This document shows, in pieces, positions 15,648 through 20,133 of a stretch of 20,133 bases of DNA. The stretch is from an uncultured Muribaculaceae bacterium (GTDB lineage Bacteria > Bacteroidota > Bacteroidia > Bacteroidales > Muribaculaceae). Below the pieces are notes generated by a model. It searched no databases. It was not told the DNA's origin and worked only from the letters and a program-made list of their open reading frames with translations. The stretch's first letter is position 1, and the number at the start of each line of letters is the position of its first letter. The position numbers and the translations under genes are program-made. The stretch is from assembly GCA_910584185.1 (NCBI GenBank), contig CAJTYC010000044.1, forward strand, positions 1-20,133. The letters run 5' to 3'.

Positions 15648-16328
15648 ATGGCAAACAAACAAGAAGTTGAAGAGCAGACGACGCTCGACAAACTCAACTC
15701 CAACCTCGGAAGCGCCAGCGAGAAAATCGCTGAGAACAAGAATGTGATTTTATGGGTGGTGGTGGCTATCGTTGTGGCTGCCGCACTGGTGATGTGCTAT
15801 TTGTTCCTTTTCCGCAACCCACAGGTCAACAAGGCTTATGAGGCATATAACGATGTGGAGATAAAGGCTATGGGCAATGACTCGATTGCCGTGGCCGAAT
15901 ATAAGAAGGTGGCCGATAAGTATAGCGGCACAGGAGCCGGCGACCTCGCTTCGCTCAGCGCCGGCCAGGCTCTCTATGAGCAGGGCAAGTATCAGGAGGC
16001 TGCTAAGTATCTGGAGGATGGCATGACTGGCGAGCCGGTGCTCGACGCCAACACCCTCGCGCTTGTGGGCGACTGCTATGTCAACCTCAAGAAGTATGAC
16101 AAGGCCCTCGAATATTTCGACAAGGCTATCAAGAAGGCCGACAAGAACCCCCAGATTTGTCCGCGTGTGCTTATCAAGGAGGCTAACGTATATGATGAGC
16201 AGAAGAAGTATGACAAGGCTCTCGCCTGCTACGAGCAGATCCGCGACAATTATCCTGAGTTCCAGCCCGGCAACGGCGCCACTGTCGAAGCTTACATAGC
16301 CCGCGAAGAGGCTCGCCTCGGCAAGTGA
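15648..16328 (+). CDS. Membrane-anchored TPR protein (YfgM-like)
   Basis: The 226-residue protein has a charged N-terminus, one membrane helix (about residues 33-55, NVILWVVVAIVVAA), and an outer TPR domain. Its repeats include YNDVEIKAMGNDS, ASLSAGQALYEQGKYQEAAKYL, ALVGDCYVNLKKYDKALEYFDKAI, and EANVYDEQKKYDKALACYEQI. This matches the single-helix tetratricopeptide proteins conserved across Bacteroidales, distantly like YfgM, which works with the translocon and periplasmic chaperones in E. coli. The function in this phylum is not established. I start at 15648 (MANKQEVEEQ) because the A-rich sequence before it suits Bacteroidetes initiation. The in-frame ATG at 15618 adds an unlikely MAKRGNITEN. 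A terminator hairpin lies 64 bases downstream. Confidence 0.87.
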   Translation: MANKQEVEEQTTLDKLNSNLGSASEKIAENKNVILWVVVAIVVAAALVMCYLFLFRNPQVNKAYEAYNDVEIKAMGNDSIAVAEYKKVADKYSGTGAGDLASLSAGQALYEQGKYQEAAKYLEDGMTGEPVLDANTLALVGDCYVNLKKYDKALEYFDKAIKKADKNPQICPRVLIKEANVYDEQKKYDKALACYEQIRDNYPEFQPGNGATVEAYIAREEARLGK

Positions 16329-16391
16329 TGCAGCCTTGGCAAATAATATAGAATTAATTCCATAAAATAATAAAACATTTGCTTATTTTAT

Positions 16392-16428
16392 GAAAAGGGG
16401 CCTCGACTTGTGAGTCAGGGCCCTTTTC
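16392..16428 (+). terminator. Terminator hairpin after the TPR gene
   Basis: AAAAGGG (16393-16399) pairs with CCCTTTT (16421-16427). CCT/AGG and GACT/AGTC pair further in, around the loop TGTG. The A-run and T-run at the two sides would serve termination in both directions. Confidence 0.7.
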
Positions 16429-16441
16429 TTGCATTGGCATC

Positions 16442-16470
16442 GTTGAGTGTGGTGTCAGTTCTGTTATTTG
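16442..16470 (+). promoter_or_regulatory. Possible promoter of the M16 peptidase gene
   Basis: GTTG (16442-16445), a 19-nt spacer and TATTTG (16465-16470) resemble the Bacteroidetes promoter, with the -7 box shorter than TAnnTTTG. It ends eight bases before ATG 16479, so the leader would be very short. Confidence 0.35.
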
Positions 16471-16478
16471 GAAGTTTT

Positions 16479-17720
16479 ATGAATATTCAAGATGTAGATT
16501 CGGCTGCTCCGCTGATGCACACTCTGCCCAATGGCATGAGGGTTGTGACGGGCCGCAGTGACGGCCATGTGACTTATGCCGGTGTGCTGACCGCTTCAGG
16601 CAGTCGTGAAGACCCGGTGGGCAAGGATGGTCTCGCTCACTTTGTGGAGCATACCATCTTTAAGGGCACTCCGCGACGCACTGCCTCGCAGGTGTCAAAC
16701 CGCATGGAGCTTGTGGGCGGCGAACTGAATGCATACACCACCAAGGAGGAGATTATGCTCTATACCACGGCGCCGGTGGGCTATGAGTCACGCGCCGCCG
16801 AACTTATGGCGGACCTTGTGGAAAATGCGCATTTCCCTGAGGATGAGGTCAGCCGCGAGAGGGGAGTGGTGGATGAGGAAATCAACAGTTATCGCGACAA
16901 TGCCTCGTTTGCCGTTTATGATGAGTTTGATGAACTCTTCTTCAAGGGTAATGAATTGGCACACAATATTTTAGGTTATCATGACACGCTTGCCGGATTG
17001 ACCGGCGAGGACGCGAGGGGCTTCCTTGAGCGTAATTTCACGCCGGGCAATATGGTGGCCTATATGCTCTCGCCGCAGGACCCACGGAAGTCTATGCGTG
17101 TCATGGAGCGTTGCTTCGCCGGTTTGTCGCGCCGTGAGGTGGAGCGGTGCCGGGTGACCCCAACTCCGCAGCCTCTCTTCGATGAGGTGCGCGACCGCGG
17201 CAATTCGCAGGCAAATGTGGTGATGGGTGCTCCGGCTTGTGCTCAGGATTCGGATGACCGTTTCGCCTGGTATCTTCTTTGCAATATGCTCGGAGGTCCG
17301 GCGATGAACTCTCGTCTCAACAGTGTGCTGCGCGAACGGCGCGGACTCGTTTATACCGTGGAGTCGAGTCTTGCGCTATATTCGGATTGCGGCATTTTCC
17401 AGATTTATTTCGGCACTGAGCCGGAGCGTGTGGACAAGTGCGCGAAACTCGTGGTGCAGGAGGTTGAGAGGCTGGCCGATAAGCTGATGACCGATAAGGC
17501 GTTCGAGCGTTGCAAGCGCCAGATTTGTGGTCAGTTGCTCGTCGGCTCTGACAATCGTGAGAGTGTGGCCATGACCATGGCCAAGTCTTTGCTCCGCCAT
17601 GGTCGGCTCCTCGATAATGCCGATACCGCCCGCAAGCTTCAGGCCCTTGCTCCGCATGATGTGCTCGAGGTGGCGCGTAAGGTTGCCGATGCCGGTTTCT
17701 CAAAACTTGTGATAAAATGA
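16479..17720 (+). CDS. M16-family zinc peptidase (pitrilysin / processing peptidase-like)
   Basis: The 413-residue protein has the inverted zinc motif HFVEH (H54, E57, H58) with the third ligand E134, 76 residues later, in VVDEEINSYRDN. The C-terminal half carries the RERRGLVYTVESS segment with the R/Y pair used in substrate binding. One M16 unit of about 200+200 residues is the usual size for YmxG/PqqL-type and mitochondrial-processing-like peptidases. These cut small unfolded peptides. The open frame continues upstream to 16410 through the terminator hairpin, so I use ATG 16479. No signal peptide is seen from this start, so it is probably cytoplasmic. Its stop overlaps the dusB start by four bases (ATGA), showing translational coupling. 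Confidence 0.88.
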   Translation: MNIQDVDSAAPLMHTLPNGMRVVTGRSDGHVTYAGVLTASGSREDPVGKDGLAHFVEHTIFKGTPRRTASQVSNRMELVGGELNAYTTKEEIMLYTTAPVGYESRAAELMADLVENAHFPEDEVSRERGVVDEEINSYRDNASFAVYDEFDELFFKGNELAHNILGYHDTLAGLTGEDARGFLERNFTPGNMVAYMLSPQDPRKSMRVMERCFAGLSRREVERCRVTPTPQPLFDEVRDRGNSQANVVMGAPACAQDSDDRFAWYLLCNMLGGPAMNSRLNSVLRERRGLVYTVESSLALYSDCGIFQIYFGTEPERVDKCAKLVVQEVERLADKLMTDKAFERCKRQICGQLLVGSDNRESVAMTMAKSLLRHGRLLDNADTARKLQALAPHDVLEVARKVADAGFSKLVIK

Positions 17721-18700
17721 AAATAGCAGATATTGACCTTGGGTATCGTCCGGTGATGCTCGCCCCGATGGAGGATGTCACCGACCCGTCGTTCCGCTTG
17801 ATGTGCCGCGAGATGGGCGCTTCGATGGTTTACACCGAATTTGTGTCGGCGGAGGCGCTGGTGCGCGATATCGCCTCGACAGTGCGCAAACTGACAATCG
17901 ACGACCGCGAGCGTCCGGTGGCAATCCAGATATATGGCCGCGACGCGGAGTCTATGGTAGAGGCTGCCAAGATAGTAGAGAGGGCACGTCCGGATATCAT
18001 CGACATCAATTTCGGGTGCCCGGTGAAGAAGGTGGCGGGCAAGGGGGCCGGTGCCGGTATGCTGCGCGACATACCGAAGATGCTCGACATAACGCGCAGT
18101 GTGGTGCAGGCAGTTGACCTTCCTGTCACGGTGAAGACTCGCCTCGGCTGGGACTGTGAGAATAAGATAATAACCGATCTCGGCCCGATGCTTCAGGATT
18201 GTGGCATAAAGGCTCTGACTGTGCATGGGCGCACGCGCTCGCAGATGTATACCGGCCAAGCGGATTGGACGCTCATAAAGGCTCTTAAGGAAGACCCGCG
18301 CATGGAGATACCGATTATCGGCAACGGCGACATATGCACGCCTGAGCAGGCTCGCGATGCGTTCTGCAACTTCGGTGTGGATGGTGTGATGATAGGCCGT
18401 GCATCGTTTGGCGCCCCTTGGATTTTCAAGGAGGTCCGTGAGATGATTGATACAGGTTCATATGCGCCTATATCGGTGGAGGAGAAGTTCGCGCTGCTGC
18501 GCCGTCAGATTCGCGAGAGCGTGGACCGTATAGATGAGTATCGCGGCATATTGCACATAAGAAGGCATCTGGCTGCTTCACCGCTGTTCAAGGGTATTCC
18601 GAATTTTAGGGAGACAAGAATCAAGATGCTGCGTGCCGACAAGCTCGACGAGCTCGAGAGCGTGCTCGACGAGTGCATGGCGAGGGTGGCGCAGGCTTGA
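17717..18700 (+). CDS. dusB: tRNA-dihydrouridine synthase, DusB-like
   Basis: The 327-residue FMN enzyme reduces specific uridines in the tRNA D-loop. Visible are MLAPMEDVTDPSFR (residues 14-27, FMN site), IQIYGRD, and INFGCPVKKVAGKGAG with the catalytic Cys101. LTVHGRTRSQMYTG and IGNGDI, which bind the flavin phosphate, follow. The length and the NFGCPVKKV sequence fit the DusB group. It begins inside the stop of the M16 peptidase gene, an overlap that suggests co-translation although no functional link is known. It is followed by only 83 bases and a new promoter, so the unit probably ends here. Confidence 0.94.
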   Translation: MKIADIDLGYRPVMLAPMEDVTDPSFRLMCREMGASMVYTEFVSAEALVRDIASTVRKLTIDDRERPVAIQIYGRDAESMVEAAKIVERARPDIIDINFGCPVKKVAGKGAGAGMLRDIPKMLDITRSVVQAVDLPVTVKTRLGWDCENKIITDLGPMLQDCGIKALTVHGRTRSQMYTGQADWTLIKALKEDPRMEIPIIGNGDICTPEQARDAFCNFGVDGVMIGRASFGAPWIFKEVREMIDTGSYAPISVEEKFALLRRQIRESVDRIDEYRGILHIRRHLAASPLFKGIPNFRETRIKMLRADKLDELESVLDECMARVAQA

Positions 18701-18727
18701 AGTTTTGTTGAAGTTTTGCGACCAAAT

Positions 18728-18758
18728 GTTGCATTGTGCAATTATTTTGCTAAATTTG
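18728..18758 (+). promoter_or_regulatory. Promoter of the GIN-domain protein gene
   Basis: GTTG (18728-18731), a 19-nt spacer and TAAATTTG (18751-18758) match the Bacteroidetes consensus. A perfect small inverted repeat TTGCA-TTG-TGCAA (18729-18741) covers the -33 region and may be an operator. Confidence 0.68.
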
Positions 18759-18783
18759 CAAGGTGAATAATAGAATTAATGTT

Positions 18784-19611
18784 ATGAAGAAATATTTTGC
18801 TCCCATTATGGCGTTTATCGCTTTCGTGATTCCGGCAATGGCCGACGTGTATGAGTATGAGCCGGGACCGTTCGACAGGATTGTGGTCCGGGCCGATGTG
18901 GATATAGTGTATCGCAATGTGCCGGATTCCACGGGTTATATACGTTATGAGTCGCCACGCGATTTCAGCAATAAGCTCGATGTGTCGTGCAATAAAGGGA
19001 AGCTCATCATACTCGACAAGATGACTGATGAGGATTACGGCAAACTCCCTACACTCTATATGTATTCCGACTATTTGCTGTCGGTCAATTATGAGGGCAC
19101 GGGCACGGTGGATGTGGAGATGTTGTCGGCCACGCCGACTTTCTCGGCAAAGCTCACGGGCAATGGCAAGATAGTGTGTTCGGGTATAAACTCCACAGAG
19201 TTCAGCGCCAATATAGTAACCGGTAATGGTTCTATCGTGGCACGCGGCAAATGTACGAAAGCCAAGTTCTCGCTCACCGGCTCAGGGCTGATTCAGGCCG
19301 ACGAACTGGTGGCCGACGATGTGAAATGCTCGGTGATGGGCACAGGCAGCATAGGATGCCGTCCGCTCGATAATCTCGATGTCAGAGGCATAGGCACAAC
19401 GAAGATTTACTATTACGGCAATCCCACAGTAAAGAAAGTGGGCGGTGCGCGCCTCGAGAAGATGGCGGAAGAGGAGGACCCGCAAGCCATATCATCAAGG
19501 ACGGCAGGAGCCGCCGAAGCGCCGAGAGGCAGCTCGATGCCCGACCGCAACGTGAAAACCCTCCCGGTAGGCACCACCGAGCCCGACGAAGCCGGCCTCG
19601 AGGACGACTGA
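18784..19611 (+). CDS. Secreted GIN-domain (DUF2807) protein
   Basis: The 275-residue protein starts at ATG 18784 with a signal peptide (MKKYFAPIMAFIAFVIPAMA, cleavage after A20). An upstream GTG at 18763 is open but lies too near the promoter. The mature part opens with FDRIVVRADVDIVY, the typical DUF2807 beginning. It continues with repeated short strands rich in G-T/N-G turns (LTGNGKIVCSG, VTGNGSIVARG, LTGSGLIQAD, VMGTGSIGC), which form a right-handed beta-helix. Such head domains are common in Bacteroidetes envelope proteins; the family name mentions adhesin heads, but a function is not established. The last 50 or so residues after KIYYYGNPTV are charged, low-complexity and probably disordered. 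It has its own promoter. Confidence 0.87.
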   Translation: MKKYFAPIMAFIAFVIPAMADVYEYEPGPFDRIVVRADVDIVYRNVPDSTGYIRYESPRDFSNKLDVSCNKGKLIILDKMTDEDYGKLPTLYMYSDYLLSVNYEGTGTVDVEMLSATPTFSAKLTGNGKIVCSGINSTEFSANIVTGNGSIVARGKCTKAKFSLTGSGLIQADELVADDVKCSVMGTGSIGCRPLDNLDVRGIGTTKIYYYGNPTVKKVGGARLEKMAEEEDPQAISSRTAGAAEAPRGSSMPDRNVKTLPVGTTEPDEAGLEDD

Positions 19612-19724
19612 CCCTCCAATATGTAAACATATTTATAATCAGCAATATGGATATATTGAGTAAGTCTGAATGTAGATGTTGAATCGCAAAATAAGGAAAT
19701 AAAGTTAAAAAACTTCACGAAAAA

Positions 19725-19756
19725 TTTGGCAGATTCAAAAAAAAGTTATAACTTTG
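19725..19756 (+). promoter_or_regulatory. Strong promoter of tRNA-Phe
   Basis: TTTG (19725-19728), a 20-nt spacer and TAACTTTG (19749-19756) are exact matches to the Bacteroidetes -33 and -7 elements. The inferred transcript starts about 75 bases before the mature tRNA. The rest of 19612-19838 holds only a small AATATGT-AA-ACATATT hairpin (19618-19633) and no gene. Confidence 0.8.
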
Positions 19757-19838
19757 CACTCGCAAAAGGGAAACAACAAAGCCCAGCCGACCAAAAGGGA
19801 GGCGAAGCAAGAAGTTTCTCCAAAGTAAAAACAAAGTA

Positions 19839-19911
19839 GGTGCCATAGCTCAGTTGGTAGAGCAAAGGACTGAAAATCCTTGTGTCCCCGGTTCGATTCC
19901 TGGTGGCACCA
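19839..19911 (+). tRNA. tRNA-Phe (anticodon GAA)
   Basis: The 73 bases fold as a standard cloverleaf. The acceptor arm is GGTGCCA/TGGCACC with discriminator A19911, and the D arm is GCTC/GAGC. The anticodon arm is AAGGA-CTGAAAA-TCCTT with anticodon GAA, and the T arm is CCCGG-TTCGATT-CCTGG. The 3' CCA is not encoded (the next bases are CTC). Confidence 0.97.
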
Positions 19912-19917
19912 CTCCCG

Positions 19918-19964
19918 AAAGCCTTGCAAATCAACGAAATAGATTTGCAAGGCTTTCTCTCTTT
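19918..19964 (+). terminator. Terminator after tRNA-Phe
   Basis: A perfect 15-bp stem (19918-19932 with 19942-19956, starting AAAGCCTTGCAAATC) with a 9-base loop is followed by CTCTCTTTT. It ends the single-gene tRNA transcript. Confidence 0.9.
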
Positions 19965-20097
19965 TGTCCTTGGTCGTGGTTTCGCCGCATCATGTCAAAA
20001 AAAACGACGCAAAAGTGTTTCAAAGCGTTTCATCGGGTTTCCTTTGGTTTCGCCGTGTTTGCGCAAAAGTTTGTACATTGGAAAAGGCGCGTGTGTT

Positions 20098-20133
20098 TGA
20101 CCCCTTCGGGCACGCGGGACTGACCCCTTTGGG
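20098..20133. repeat. Two direct copies of TGACCCCTTYGGG at the window edge
   Basis: TGACCCCTTCGGG (20098-20110) and TGACCCCTTTGGG (20121-20133) differ by one base and are spaced 23 bases start to start. The second copy is cut by the window end, so the full repeat cannot be judged. Apart from it, 19965-20097 shows no supported gene. Confidence 0.5.

Noticed and set aside
16410..16478. Upstream GTG start for the M16 peptidase, giving a signal-like hydrophobic leader
   Set aside because: The extension begins inside the loop of the terminator hairpin of the preceding gene and covers the possible promoter. The hydrophobic stretch is not impossible as a signal peptide, so a small doubt remains.
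19854..20123. 89-codon frame over tRNA-Phe and its terminator
   Set aside because: Its first half is antifunctional translation of the tRNA and the terminator stem. The distal ATG at 19992 gives 43 residues with no recognisable features.
1..20133. CRISPR arrays, prophage genes and intact transposases
   Set aside because: No regularly spaced repeats with unique spacers, no phage structural or integrase frames and no transposase motifs were found on either strand.

Overview
The window looks like a chromosomal piece of a member of the order Bacteroidales, probably a gut Muribaculaceae-like or Bacteroides-like species. Several intergenic regions carry the Bacteroidetes sigma factor promoter (a TTG/TTTG -33 element, a 19-20 nt spacer, and TAnnTTTG). 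The gene content also fits: a PD40/OmpA lipoprotein, a GIN-domain (DUF2807) secreted protein, a ResB-CcsA fusion, and LAB_N proteins. The species-level call is inference from style and content only.

Layout. (1) 125-3762: a di-heme cytochrome c lipoprotein followed by a ResB-CcsA (CcsBA) cytochrome c assembly gene. The latter is split by an in-frame TAG at 3430-3432, and a strong hairpin terminator follows. (2) 4015-7978: a tight four-gene operon of a GT39/ArnT-like transferase, a GT2 polyprenyl-phosphate sugar synthase, a duplicated LAB_N membrane protein and a UDP-glucuronate 4-epimerase-like enzyme. Together they look like a complete route for placing a lipid-linked sugar, plausibly galacturonic acid, on lipid A or LPS. 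(3) 7968-8052: a heptamer (TTTTAGG) inverted array that supplies the stop codons of two convergent genes. (4) 8034-9748, minus strand: an OmpR-type response regulator and its kinase, with a promoter so close to the start codon that the mRNA may be leaderless. (5) 9907-10345: a 439-bp MITE with 33-bp terminal inverted repeats and a TTA target duplication. It ends 13 bp before the start codon of a large OmpA/PD40/TPR lipoprotein gene (10359-12377). (6) 12413-14250: an LTA-synthase-type membrane sulfatase gene whose natural start is one base out of frame because of a seven-C run. It is followed by a second, 162-bp MITE flanked by TATA. (7) 14495-19611: a diacylglycerol-kinase-family lipid kinase, a TPR membrane protein, an M16 peptidase overlapping dusB, and a GIN-domain secreted protein. 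(8) 19839-19911: tRNA-Phe with a perfect promoter and terminator.

Most genes concern the cell envelope: lipid A/LPS decoration, lipid or head-group metabolism, outer-membrane lipoproteins and periplasmic cytochromes. The two most notable observations are two single-base lesions, the amber codon in ccsBA and the poly-C frameshift in the sulfatase. Each interrupts an otherwise intact gene. They could be true mutations, phase variation or recoding, or sequence errors. No CRISPR array, prophage or intact transposase is visible.
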